Positions 44,988-53,553 of a DNA stretch of 64,000 nucleotides are shown here, one piece after another (positions within the stretch are counted from its first letter, which is position 1; every line of letters begins with the position of its first letter). Under the pieces are notes generated by a model. That model did not search any database, was not told the origin of the DNA, and saw only the letters and a program-made list of their open reading frames with translations. A program made the translations under genes and the position numbers. Origin of the DNA: Planctomycetota bacterium (GTDB lineage: Bacteria > Planctomycetota > UBA1135 > JACQFD01); contig JACQFD010000036.1 in assembly GCA_016200225.1 (NCBI GenBank), positions 1 to 64,000 on the forward strand, written 5' to 3'.

Positions 44988-46634
44988 TTATTTATGCGGC
45001 CCGGTCTCCGCCGCGGTCGACGCGCGGATCGCCCCCGAGGGCATCGCGCGCGCGGCTTCCTTCGCGAAACGCGCAGTTAAGTTATATTTGGCTCCGTCGA
45101 TCCAGAGCGCGCGTTTTGTATAATCCGCCGGCGCTTTAGTATAGAACGCAAACCAGACGCGGGACGGCAGCCCGCGCCGTTTCTCGACGATCCAATCGCC
45201 CCCCTCCAGCGGAAGCGCGCCGTCGGTCTCGAGCGATTCGATGCCCGCGAAACCGGCGGGCACGTCGAAACCCGCCGTCACGCGCTCCATCCGCACAGGG
45301 CCATGATACGGATCCCACGCTTCCCCCGAGTGCGCGTCCTTGATCGCGACCTCGACGCGCGCCGTTGCGTCGCCATCCTTTATATTTACAGCAACCTCAA
45401 GCGTCGGCCTTCGATTCTTAATATTACCAAACGGCCTGAACGTCGGATCGCCATAAAGAATCCGGTTGAGCGTGCCTTCGCGCATGATCGCCGCGCCGCC
45501 GCCCTTGGCGCCGCCGATTTGCGGAATCGCCTCCGGCTTTCCCTCGAATTGTAATGTCAGCGGCACGCCTCCCTCCGCGCGCCACGCGAGCGCGAGATCG
45601 ATCCAATTGCGCCGGATCGCCTCGCCGACGCTAAGATTCTCGCCGATCGCGCGCGAGAGTTCGACGTCGGTCGAAAAACCGTGATTCGGTCCGATCGGCG
45701 CGACGAACGCGCTCGGACGGAGCGCCATGACATTCAAGCAAAAGCTCTCCTCCGGTTTCAAATTGTAAAAATAAATATTCCGGCCAGGATCGCCGAACGT
45801 CGAAACGATGTCGCCGGCCACCATCGCCCGGCAGGGCACGCCGCTGTGGCACGTCGAAAACCACAATACGGCCGGAGTCGGATTCCAATGTTTCAAATCG
45901 CCGGCGCCGAACGCGGGCATGTCGGCATTTGTAAAATCGCGGAGAATTTTTTCGGGCGCGAACGGCCAGTGCAGTTCGCGGTGCCGGTTGCGGTCGCCGC
46001 TGAACAGCCACGCGCGCATCGGATCGCCGTTGCCCGAAAATGTTATAATTCCGGCGCCTTTTGTATCTTCATAAAAACGAGCGAGCGCGGCGCGCGGATC
46101 TTTACATTTCTCGGACGTCGGAAGAAACACCCCCTCGAACGCCGCGCCGCCCGTGTCGCCGTAGGTCGGATACTTTAAATACTGATCCGTCGTCGCGATG
46201 CCGGCGTGCACGCGTTTTTCGGGCAGTCCCTCGCGCTCGGCGCGCTCCATGGCGTCGAGCATCCCCTCGACGTCCTCCGGCCGCGCGCCCGTGAAATAAC
46301 CGATGCTCGCGTCGGGGAACGGATCGTCGTCGATCTTACTGATCGAATCGTATATTTTTCGATTTAAATTAATATCCAAATCGGCGGGTCCGACGAAAAC
46401 CGCCACGGCGCCGGCTTCGTGTTTCGCCACGGCCTGACGGAGCGCCGCGCCGTCGCCGAATTCGCCAACCGCCTCGATCTCACAATTGCGCAACTTGGCA
46501 AGGCGCTGCGCGCTCTTGTGAAAGGCTTTCGCGCCGGCGCCGAGTTCAATAATCACCAGCTTCTCGGGCGCACGCGGGCGCGATTCCTGAATCGTAATAT
46601 TAAGAAACGCAATGGCTGCCGGGATTATAAACAT
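44988..46634 (-). CDS. Clan CD cysteine-peptidase-like protein with Asn at the His site
   Basis: 548-residue protein, weakly hydrophobic N-terminus (FIIPAAIAFLNITI). The centre resembles gingipain (C25) or caspase-like peptidases: GAGIITFSGNGDPMRAW at about 194-209 where FSGHG is expected, then LWFSTCHSGVPC with the nucleophile candidate Cys262 in the DACHSG-like motif. Asn202 takes the place of the catalytic His, so activity is doubtful unless another His serves. The later RILYGDPTFRPF also fits C25-type proteins, and a beta-rich C-terminus follows. The ATG at 46634 lies 10 nt inside the dipeptide epimerase end; longer versions add an Arg-rich antisense-like stretch. Confidence 0.6.
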   Translation of the reverse strand: MFIIPAAIAFLNITIQESRPRAPEKLVIIELGAGAKAFHKSAQRLAKLRNCEIEAVGEFGDGAALRQAVAKHEAGAVAVFVGPADLDINLNRKIYDSISKIDDDPFPDASIGYFTGARPEDVEGMLDAMERAEREGLPEKRVHAGIATTDQYLKYPTYGDTGGAAFEGVFLPTSEKCKDPRAALARFYEDTKGAGIITFSGNGDPMRAWLFSGDRNRHRELHWPFAPEKILRDFTNADMPAFGAGDLKHWNPTPAVLWFSTCHSGVPCRAMVAGDIVSTFGDPGRNIYFYNLKPEESFCLNVMALRPSAFVAPIGPNHGFSTDVELSRAIGENLSVGEAIRRNWIDLALAWRAEGGVPLTLQFEGKPEAIPQIGGAKGGGAAIMREGTLNRILYGDPTFRPFGNIKNRRPTLEVAVNIKDGDATARVEVAIKDAHSGEAWDPYHGPVRMERVTAGFDVPAGFAGIESLETDGALPLEGGDWIVEKRRGLPSRVWFAFYTKAPADYTKRALWIDGAKYNLTARFAKEAARAMPSGAIRASTAAETGPHK

Positions 46635-47695
46635 ATTGTTTCCTTGCGAACGGGCGCGACGCCAAGGCCCGGCGCGTGCGGAAGCCGCCACCGGCCGCCG
46701 TCGAGCGTGAGCCCTGCGAACGGGTCGGCGTCGATCAGTAAATTTCCATCGAGATCCACCCAATCGAACAATGGGCCGATCGCGGCGGCCGCGGCGATGC
46801 CGACCGACGATTCGATCATGCAGCCGATCATAAGTTTGAGTCCCAATGCGCGCGCCGCCGCCGCCATTTCGAGGGCGCGCGCGATGCCGCCGCATTTTGA
46901 TAATTTAATATTCACGCCGTGGAACGCGCCCGCGCACGCGCCGAGATCGCGGATGCGGAGCAACGATTCGTCCGCGATCACCGGAAGCACGGATTGTTCA
47001 TATATCGCCTGCGCGCCGTGGCGGTCGATCGCGGGGAGCGGCTGTTCTAACAATTCGACGCCCTGCTCGGCGAGCCAGTGGATTTTGTCCACCGTTTCCG
47101 AAACCGACTTCCACCCTTCGTTAATATCGACGCGCAGCCGCTTCGACGTTGCCTCGCGCACGGCGGCGATGTGTTCCGCGTCGCGTCCGGCGCCGAGTTT
47201 GATTTTCAACACCGAAAACGCCTCCGCCTCGCGCACTTTTCTCTTTAGAAGTTCGGGAACGTCGATGCCGATCGAATACGACGTCGGCGGCATTTTTTCG
47301 ATCGCGCGCGGCACTCCTAACAATTCGGAAACCGACTTATTGCATATTTTACCTTTCCAGTCCCAGAGCGCCATGTCGAGCGCCGCGACCGTCTCCATGT
47401 TCGCGCCCGCGACCTCCTCGGCGCGCGCGATCCATTCGAGGTGTTCCATCGGCGCAAGTCCGTTGACGGCGGCGCGAATTCGCGTGAACGCCTGCGCCGA
47501 CAGATCATAATTCTGGCCATAGCGTACGTTGGGCGCCGCCTCGCCGTAACCGATGACGCCGTCCGCCGCGATTGTTAGTAAACCGTTTTTCTTAACATTA
47601 CTCGTGTTGCGCGCCGTCGTCCACGGATGACGAAGCGACAACTCGAGCGGTGCGAACTCGAGCGTCGCGCGAGTCGTTGAATGGCGGCCGGTCAT
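46625..47695 (-). CDS. Dipeptide epimerase (L-Ala-D/L-Glu epimerase family)
   Basis: 356-residue enolase-superfamily enzyme of the mandelate-racemase/dipeptide-epimerase type. The catalytic KxK is in SVLKIKLGAG (about residue 160), metal ligands are in VDINEGW, LLEQPLP and IADES, and the second Lys is in NIKLSKCGG. The C-terminal FDWVDLDGNLLI carries the DxD that marks dipeptide epimerases. Family members convert L-Ala-D-Glu from murein to L-Ala-L-Glu. The divergent NlpC/P60 gene next door makes a YkfB/YkfC-like recycling pair. The ATG at 47695 leaves only 9 bp to that gene's start. Confidence 0.88.
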   Translation of the reverse strand: MTGRHSTTRATLEFAPLELSLRHPWTTARNTSNVKKNGLLTIAADGVIGYGEAAPNVRYGQNYDLSAQAFTRIRAAVNGLAPMEHLEWIARAEEVAGANMETVAALDMALWDWKGKICNKSVSELLGVPRAIEKMPPTSYSIGIDVPELLKRKVREAEAFSVLKIKLGAGRDAEHIAAVREATSKRLRVDINEGWKSVSETVDKIHWLAEQGVELLEQPLPAIDRHGAQAIYEQSVLPVIADESLLRIRDLGACAGAFHGVNIKLSKCGGIARALEMAAAARALGLKLMIGCMIESSVGIAAAAAIGPLFDWVDLDGNLLIDADPFAGLTLDGGRWRLPHAPGLGVAPVRKETICL

Positions 47696-47704
47696 CGAAT
47701 CGTT

Positions 47705-48688
47705 ATGATACGGCCCAACATGGGCTCCGTGTCGCAAAACCGCCGTGCCGGGAGTTCCGCCGATGCGGAATGGGCCGTCGTGGCCGTCCCGGTCGAATTC
47801 GTGCATGCGGATCCGGACGCGCGTTCGCCGGTCGTGACGCAAGTCGCGATTAGTGAAATCGTCGAAATCCTCGACGCGCGCGCGACGGCGAACGCGTTCG
47901 CTCACATTCGGATGGACGACGGCTATCGCGGATTCGTGCCGGTCGCGGCGCTGCGCATCCTTTCGCCGGGCGAGGGGGCCGGTGCCGCGTCGGGCGCGCG
48001 CGCGCGCGTCACGTCGATGTCGGCCAACATTTACGCCGCGCCATCGTTTACATCGACCAAGCCGATCTTTAGCGTCTGGCTCGGCGACGAATTCGACGCG
48101 GACGCGCAAATTATAAACGATCGTTTTATTAAACTAACGCTTCCGTCGCGCGACATCGGTTATATTTGCGCCGACGACGTCGAGTTATTGGTAGCGGGTT
48201 CATTTGAGGGACCGAGTGCGGTCGAGACGCGCCCAAATGAACCCGCTACGGAATTATTAAGAATCGGCGCCGTGCGAACGCCGCCCCGGGGACCGCAGGC
48301 ATGGATCGCGCTCGGACGGCGCCTGATCGGCGTTCCCTACACCTGGGGCGGGCGGACGCCGGCCGGTTTCGATTGTTCGGGATTCATACAATTCTTGCTG
48401 CGGCAGGATGGAATCATCGTTCAACGCGACGCGCATCCGCAGTGTTTCGACGAGCCCAAGTTACGGCCCGTCGAACTCGACGCGGCGCGCGCGGGCGATC
48501 TGTTATTTTTTGGAAAGGCGGATGCGATCGATCACGTCGCGATGGCCGGCGGAGACGGCGAAATCCTCGAGTCGACGCGCATGGGCCGGCCCGGCGTCAA
48601 AATTACAAAACTCGCGGAGGCGCCACATTTGAAGTCCCTGCTTCGCCACGCGCGGCGCGTCGATCCGTCGCTCTTGCGCGGGAGATGA
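47705..48688 (+). CDS. NlpC/P60 peptidoglycan endopeptidase with SH3-like domains
   Basis: About 327 residues. N-terminal SH3-like modules (VVAVPVEFVHADPDARSPVV with VTQVAISEIVEIL, and DGYRGFVPVAALRIL) precede an NlpC/P60 cysteine peptidase: YTWGGRTPAGFDCSGFIQFL (catalytic Cys), AGDLLFFGKADAIDHVAM (catalytic His). The layout is that of YkfC-type gamma-D-glutamyl-L-amino-acid endopeptidases, and the divergent dipeptide epimerase supports a role in murein-peptide recycling. A 59-bp palindromic element (48191-48249) lies in frame in the linker. The start could be 47705 or 47720; 47681 would overlap the divergent start. Confidence 0.87.
   Translation: MIRPNMGSVSQNRRAGSSADAEWAVVAVPVEFVHADPDARSPVVTQVAISEIVEILDARATANAFAHIRMDDGYRGFVPVAALRILSPGEGAGAASGARARVTSMSANIYAAPSFTSTKPIFSVWLGDEFDADAQIINDRFIKLTLPSRDIGYICADDVELLVAGSFEGPSAVETRPNEPATELLRIGAVRTPPRGPQAWIALGRRLIGVPYTWGGRTPAGFDCSGFIQFLLRQDGIIVQRDAHPQCFDEPKLRPVELDAARAGDLLFFGKADAIDHVAMAGGDGEILESTRMGRPGVKITKLAEAPHLKSLLRHARRVDPSLLRGR
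48191..48249. repeat. Palindromic element inserted in frame in the NlpC/P60 gene
   Basis: GTAGCGGGTTCATTTG (48191-48206) and its exact complement CAAATGAACCCGCTAC (48234-48249) enclose a 27-nt loop. The element is read through as a linker peptide of the type VAGSFEGPSAVETRPNEPAT between the SH3-like and peptidase domains. Perfect 16-bp arms inside a coding sequence are unlikely by chance and suggest a miniature palindromic mobile element tolerated in a linker. Confidence 0.75.
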
Positions 48689-48799
48689 CCGGCGCGCGCG
48701 CGTAACGCCGCGGCGCGCGCTCTGCTTGAACTATTGTAGGCGATGGAGCGGCCCGCATGAACCGGCCGCCGCGCCGCGCACTTTCCTCGTCCTTTTTTA

Positions 48800-50269
48800 A
48801 TGAATATATCCATGTCCCACAAATTCCTGTCGATTGCATTATTAACTTTACTCGCCGCTCCCGCCGCGACCACCGCGCAGGATTTCTCTTCCGGCGATTT
48901 GTATGTTGTGAGTTCGTCGCTCGGACCGAACGGTAATTTCACCGCCGGAATTTCAAACGTAAATCCTTTCACGGGAGCCACGACATTTGTAAAGCCGGTT
49001 CAATATGTTCTCTCCAATCCGACATTTGACGCTTTCCGCCAAAAGCTCATATTCAAATCGCAGCTCACGACGGCGGCGTCGTCCACCGGCCTTTATGCTT
49101 TCGATGCCGCGGGCACCGCAACGCCGTTGTATTCGGGCGCCGCGCTCACGAATGTATCGACGATCGCCGCGGGGAAAAACGGTATTATTTACATGACGAA
49201 TAATTTAAATCAACTGCGCTACATCGACGCGGCGAACGGTCTCCACGATGTCCTTGACCTCGGCGGTTCCGGAAGTTTTGCATTCGCCACGCCGACACTT
49301 ACAAATATTCGCGCGATTTATTATGACGCAGGCACGAATTCGATGCTCGTCGCCTGGATTGGGCCAAACGTCTGCGGCAGCAGCCTCGCAATTGCGCCGT
49401 ATGTTACAAAAGTGAGCCTTACGGCGACCGGCACGCAGGTCGCGAGCGCGGAATCGACCGTCGCTACGTGCGTTTCGGTGGGCGTCGATGCCGGCGATTC
49501 TTTTATTCCAAACACGTTCAGCCCCGGACCGAACGGCAGAGTTTTTCTTAGTTTTGATAATAACGCCTACGTTCAATGCGGCCGCATGATTACGATCGAT
49601 CCCGCGACGCTCGCGTATTCCACATTTGCGACAACGACGACGTATTTCGGGTGTCCCGCGGCCAACGCCGGATGTTACAGTACCGCGCTCGGACGCGGTT
49701 TCATTCTCGATACGTTTAACAATGCGCTCCGCGCGTTCGGACAGGGCGAAATCGGCGAGGGCACGATTCTCGCGTCCGGCGATTATATATCATCCGTACT
49801 CGGGTCGGGAGAGTCTACTTATGTGCTCGAAATCCCCTTCGGCATCTTCGGCGGACTCTCCAATTACGGCGCCGGCACCGCGGGCTGCATGGGACAAATG
49901 ATCATGGGCGCGAATTCCGCGCCGGTCGTCAACGCCCCGAATTTTTATTTAACAACGACGAACTGTCCGCCGAATTCGCTCGGACTTATCTTAGCATCCG
50001 ACGCCGCCGATCCGATCGGTAACGACGCATTCCAAATGGGTATCATTACATTACTCGATCTTGTAAATTCCACGCAGCTCGTCAATCTCGACGCGGTCAG
50101 CAACGGTTTCGGTTTCGCCGCGAGCACCATCGCGATTCCAATTTCGCCGATTCTCTCCGGGCAGACGTTTTTCGCGCAGTCCTACTGGGTTTGGCCGGTG
50201 CAGACTTGCAATACGACCGGTCAGTTGAATCTGAGCACCTCGAACGGCCTCGCGATCGCAATTCAGTAA
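48800..50269 (+). CDS. Secreted protein with the shared C-terminal domain, no VCBS repeats
   Basis: 489-residue secreted protein. The N-terminus (MSHKFLSIALLTLLAAPAATTAQ) is a signal peptide. The middle is beta-rich with propeller-like strands (GIIYMTNNLNQLRYIDAANG). The last about 135 residues (YGAGTAGC, then NAPNFYLTTTNCPPNSLGL, NSTQLVNLDAVSN, GQTFFAQSYWVW) form a domain also found at the ends of the two largest VCBS proteins here. A second ATG 12 nt downstream is an equally good start. It is followed by a strong hairpin terminator at 50299-50340 and converges with the VCBS gene. Confidence 0.8.
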   Translation: MNISMSHKFLSIALLTLLAAPAATTAQDFSSGDLYVVSSSLGPNGNFTAGISNVNPFTGATTFVKPVQYVLSNPTFDAFRQKLIFKSQLTTAASSTGLYAFDAAGTATPLYSGAALTNVSTIAAGKNGIIYMTNNLNQLRYIDAANGLHDVLDLGGSGSFAFATPTLTNIRAIYYDAGTNSMLVAWIGPNVCGSSLAIAPYVTKVSLTATGTQVASAESTVATCVSVGVDAGDSFIPNTFSPGPNGRVFLSFDNNAYVQCGRMITIDPATLAYSTFATTTTYFGCPAANAGCYSTALGRGFILDTFNNALRAFGQGEIGEGTILASGDYISSVLGSGESTYVLEIPFGIFGGLSNYGAGTAGCMGQMIMGANSAPVVNAPNFYLTTTNCPPNSLGLILASDAADPIGNDAFQMGIITLLDLVNSTQLVNLDAVSNGFGFAASTIAIPISPILSGQTFFAQSYWVWPVQTCNTTGQLNLSTSNGLAIAIQ

Positions 50270-50298
50270 TTATCACGGATCGGATCGTCCGACGCGTC

Positions 50299-50345
50299 GG
50301 GCGCGTATCGTTAAAATAAACGATGCGCGCCCGAATTATTTTATC
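50299..50345 (+). terminator. Rho-independent terminator
   Basis: GGGCGCGTATCGTT (50299-50312) pairs with AACGATGCGCGCCC (50319-50332; one G-T wobble) around AAAATA, and a T-rich stretch (ATTATTTTATCGTTTATT) follows on the plus strand. It ends the secreted-protein gene before the convergent VCBS gene. Confidence 0.82.
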
Positions 50346-50347
50346 GT

Positions 50348-53143
50348 TTATTGAAGTATAAACTCGAGGCCGCGCGACGAATGCAATCCGTAGGGTCCCG
50401 AGCCGCACGTGTCGCCGAGCGACGGGTTGTCGATCCAGACGCTCTGGGCAAAGAACGGCATGCCGGCGGCGCTCGGTACGTTTGGAATACCGACTTCGAG
50501 AAACGCCGTGCCGGCGGCATCGCTAACAAAATCGAATCCCAATAAATTGGTCGAATTGTAAGGATCGATATGAATCAAGATCCCGATGAAAAAATAATCC
50601 GTCCCGGCCAGGTCCTGCGAATCGCCGACGAGCAGAAGACCGAGCGACGCGGGCGGAGCGTTGGTCGCGGTGAATGAAAAATTCGGATCGCCGATGGTCG
50701 CTGGCGAGTTGGTCGACATTCCGGTCCGCCCGTCGCACGCGGGAGTGCCGTTGCCGTAACTGTTAATATTCGAATACGGCGCCATTTGATTCATATATAT
50801 CCAAACGGGAGCGGGCGTGATCGGATCGCCGGGAAATCCGCCGCCGCCAACCGTTAGATCGCACGCGCCGTCGGCGTTCCAATCGCCCGACACGACCGAA
50901 AATGCGTTGCAACTCGAACCCGTAATGAACACCCGGCGATCGTTAAACGATCCGAGTCCGTTTCCCAATAGTAATGAAATTCGGGGTTGCGTTGTCGCGG
51001 CTTCGACGGCAACGGCGTCCACCGTACCGTTTCGGTCGAAATCGGCGATCGCGGTGTCGTACATTAACATTTCGGCCGGATAGGAAATCGGCGGCGCGAA
51101 ACTAATATTTCCGAGTCCCGCCGCCACATAGATATGATGCACCGTGCCGGACGCTTCGTTTGTCCAGTCGGAAATGATCAAATCGAAAATATCGTCTTGA
51201 TTCATATCCGCGATTTTCACGCGATACGGTTTCAACACGCCCGTGATCTGCGGTAATTGTTGCATTACGAGCCCGCCCATATTGTGATAAACATAGACTC
51301 CCTTACCGGCGGTTGTATTGATCGAACCGCAGATGACGGCATCGGGCAGACCGTCGCCGTCGAGATCGCGCGCGGCGATGTCGTCGGGGGGATAAATGCC
51401 GAATGGCAACGAACTCCCCGATACGATGGAAAACGCCCCGCCGCCGTTATTCATACAAAATCTCCAAGTGGATCCGCCCGTCGCCACATCGGGATCTCCG
51501 TCGCCGTCCAAATCGGCAACCGCGATCGGACATTGAATCGGAAATCCGCTCGAGATAATTAAACTCGGTCCCGGCAGAAACGAGCCCGTGCCCGTGCCAT
51601 AATTAAAAACGACGCGGCTCCGACTCGCGCCGACAGAGTCGCTTGTGCTCACGGCATAATCCAGATTGCCGTCATTATTAAAATCGGCGACCGCGGTTTC
51701 ACCCACCCAGTTCGTATTGTAAATGATCGACGAGCCGACCGTAAATCCGCCCAACCCGTCGCCTTTCAATAAGAATACGGTTTTGTCCGCGGAGGCCGTC
51801 GCGAGAATGTCCTCGAAGCCATCTTTATTAAAATCCCCGCGCGACAGCGCGAAAATGTTTCTTCCGAGCGTCAGGCTCGGCGGATAATGAGGATCGATCG
51901 TTCCGGTTCCGTTTCCGTAAAATACCCGAATCGTTTGCGAAGACACATGATCGGCCGTGATCACATCGGCGAGCGCGTCCCCGTCGACGTCCGCGAAAGA
52001 GATGCGCTTCGCGCTCGCATCGAACGTCGATCGGAGAGATAAGACGCCGCCCGAATATGTAAGCGTTTGCAGTTTGTTCGACGTTTGTCCCGAGACGGCG
52101 AGCATGTCGCCCGGGGCGTTTTCGAGTTTGTGCGCTTTGATATGTTCGGGTCCCGACTGAATGGTTGCATTGATCGGCGCGGCGAACGCGCCGCCGCCCG
52201 TGCCCAAACATAATGAAACTGTATTATTATAATCTGTTATTACCGTAACATTCGGAAACGTGAGAACCAACGTAAAACTCTTGACATTGTTCGCCGTCGC
52301 GATATCCGCATAACCGTCGGCGTTCATATCGCAAATCGCCACGTCCTCCGGCCCCTTGTCGACCGTGACGTCGTAGGGCGGCAGAAATCCGATTCCTACA
52401 ATTCCGTCAAACACCTGAACGACCGTGCCGCCCACGCCGTTGAGTCCCGTTGTATAATAATCTGTGTTCGGAATGCACACATCGTTGCGGCCGTCGCCGT
52501 TCACGTCGCCCGCGTCGAGACCGTATACGTAAACTCCGGCGGCGGTGGCATACGTCGGTGCGCCGGCAAAACCGCCGAGCCCGGTCCCCAGGACAACCAT
52601 GAAATCATTCTCATTCGAAGGCAATGCAACGGCGTCGAGGTTTCCGTCCTGATTCATATCCAAAAGTTTCATGTGCTGAAGCACGCCGCTGACGAGCGGC
52701 GTCGACACGACATTATTAAATATACCGTTTCCAGAATTTAAGAATGTCACGATGCTCCCGTTGTCGGGCATCACTAAATCGATCAGACCGTCGCCATTCA
52801 TATCCCCCGCGGCCAAATCCCCGAATATATACAACGAGCCGAGAATTGCGGGCGACGACGTCGCCGACGGAAGCGGCCACGCCCCGTTGCCGCAGAAATA
52901 TACAGTAATTTTCGCCGGAATCGCGCTCGCGACCGCGATATCGGCCTTTCCGTCGCCGTCAAAATCCCCGGTCGCCTCAACAAATTTGACGGAGTCGGTG
53001 AACGGGACTTCGCTTCTAAAAATCTGCTGGCAGGTCGCCGAATTTTGGATACTAATGAACGACAGAACTACCGGTAATATTAAACTAATATTTCGGGCGC
53101 GCGGCATCCGTGATTTCGACTGCGTACACATGGCGGGTTTCAT
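50348..53143 (-). CDS. Large secreted VCBS/FG-GAP repeat protein with shared C-terminal domain
   Basis: 931-residue secreted protein. The ATG at 53143 has GAGG six nt upstream and gives a signal-bearing N-terminus (ARNISLILPVVLSFISIQNS). Thirteen calcium-binding DxNxDGxxD-type loops (DFDGDGKAD, DMNGDGLID, DLDGDGDPD and others) run from about residue 55 to 760. From about residue 790 the protein has the YGNGTPAC-led domain (PPASLGLLLVGDSQDLAGTD, IPNVPSAAGMPFFAQSVW) shared with two neighbours. Longer starts would add a Cys-rich stretch of low plausibility. Confidence 0.88.
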   Translation of the reverse strand: MKPAMCTQSKSRMPRARNISLILPVVLSFISIQNSATCQQIFRSEVPFTDSVKFVEATGDFDGDGKADIAVASAIPAKITVYFCGNGAWPLPSATSSPAILGSLYIFGDLAAGDMNGDGLIDLVMPDNGSIVTFLNSGNGIFNNVVSTPLVSGVLQHMKLLDMNQDGNLDAVALPSNENDFMVVLGTGLGGFAGAPTYATAAGVYVYGLDAGDVNGDGRNDVCIPNTDYYTTGLNGVGGTVVQVFDGIVGIGFLPPYDVTVDKGPEDVAICDMNADGYADIATANNVKSFTLVLTFPNVTVITDYNNTVSLCLGTGGGAFAAPINATIQSGPEHIKAHKLENAPGDMLAVSGQTSNKLQTLTYSGGVLSLRSTFDASAKRISFADVDGDALADVITADHVSSQTIRVFYGNGTGTIDPHYPPSLTLGRNIFALSRGDFNKDGFEDILATASADKTVFLLKGDGLGGFTVGSSIIYNTNWVGETAVADFNNDGNLDYAVSTSDSVGASRSRVVFNYGTGTGSFLPGPSLIISSGFPIQCPIAVADLDGDGDPDVATGGSTWRFCMNNGGGAFSIVSGSSLPFGIYPPDDIAARDLDGDGLPDAVICGSINTTAGKGVYVYHNMGGLVMQQLPQITGVLKPYRVKIADMNQDDIFDLIISDWTNEASGTVHHIYVAAGLGNISFAPPISYPAEMLMYDTAIADFDRNGTVDAVAVEAATTQPRISLLLGNGLGSFNDRRVFITGSSCNAFSVVSGDWNADGACDLTVGGGGFPGDPITPAPVWIYMNQMAPYSNINSYGNGTPACDGRTGMSTNSPATIGDPNFSFTATNAPPASLGLLLVGDSQDLAGTDYFFIGILIHIDPYNSTNLLGFDFVSDAAGTAFLEVGIPNVPSAAGMPFFAQSVWIDNPSLGDTCGSGPYGLHSSRGLEFILQ

Positions 53144-53290
53144 CGAGTACCTCTGCGGAGTGGAACGCTTCAAAGGTAGCGCTGAGCGCAAGCAGGCGCA
53201 ACGGGCGAATTGGCGGCATTCCGGACACGGCATGCACAGGAGAGAAGCTCGCGATCGGAGCGGTCGAAGATCTCGCGGCGAATACTCAAT

Positions 53291-53545
53291 TCATTTTGCC
53301 CCGAATTCCCGCGCGACGCGCGCGCCAATCTTAAATGATATAACGATCAGGCAGAGTACGAGAATGCCGCCGACCACGTAAACAATCGCGTCCGGCCATG
53401 CAAACGGCAGTCCATGTTTCGGCTTCACCGCTCCAACTAATAATAATGTCAGAATCATCGCCGCTTCGCCGACAATAAATATTCCCGCGCCGATGAGGAT
53501 TCCGATGACGACGCCAACGATCGACCGCATTCTCGGCATTTGCAT
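53291..53545 (-). CDS. Small two-span membrane protein
   Basis: 84-residue protein with two transmembrane helices: IVGVVIGILIGAGIFIVGEA, then AAMILTLLLVGAV in the first hairpin, and AIVYVVGGILVLCLIVISF in the second. It ends in a basic tail (KIGARVAREFGAK). The ATG at 53545 follows the preceding VCBS stop closely; ATGs at 53539 and 53530 are alternatives. No family is recognised and no ribosome site is clear. It sits between the two largest VCBS genes on the same strand. Confidence 0.65.
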   Translation of the reverse strand: MQMPRMRSIVGVVIGILIGAGIFIVGEAAMILTLLLVGAVKPKHGLPFAWPDAIVYVVGGILVLCLIVISFKIGARVAREFGAK

Positions 53546-53553
53546 CGATATGT

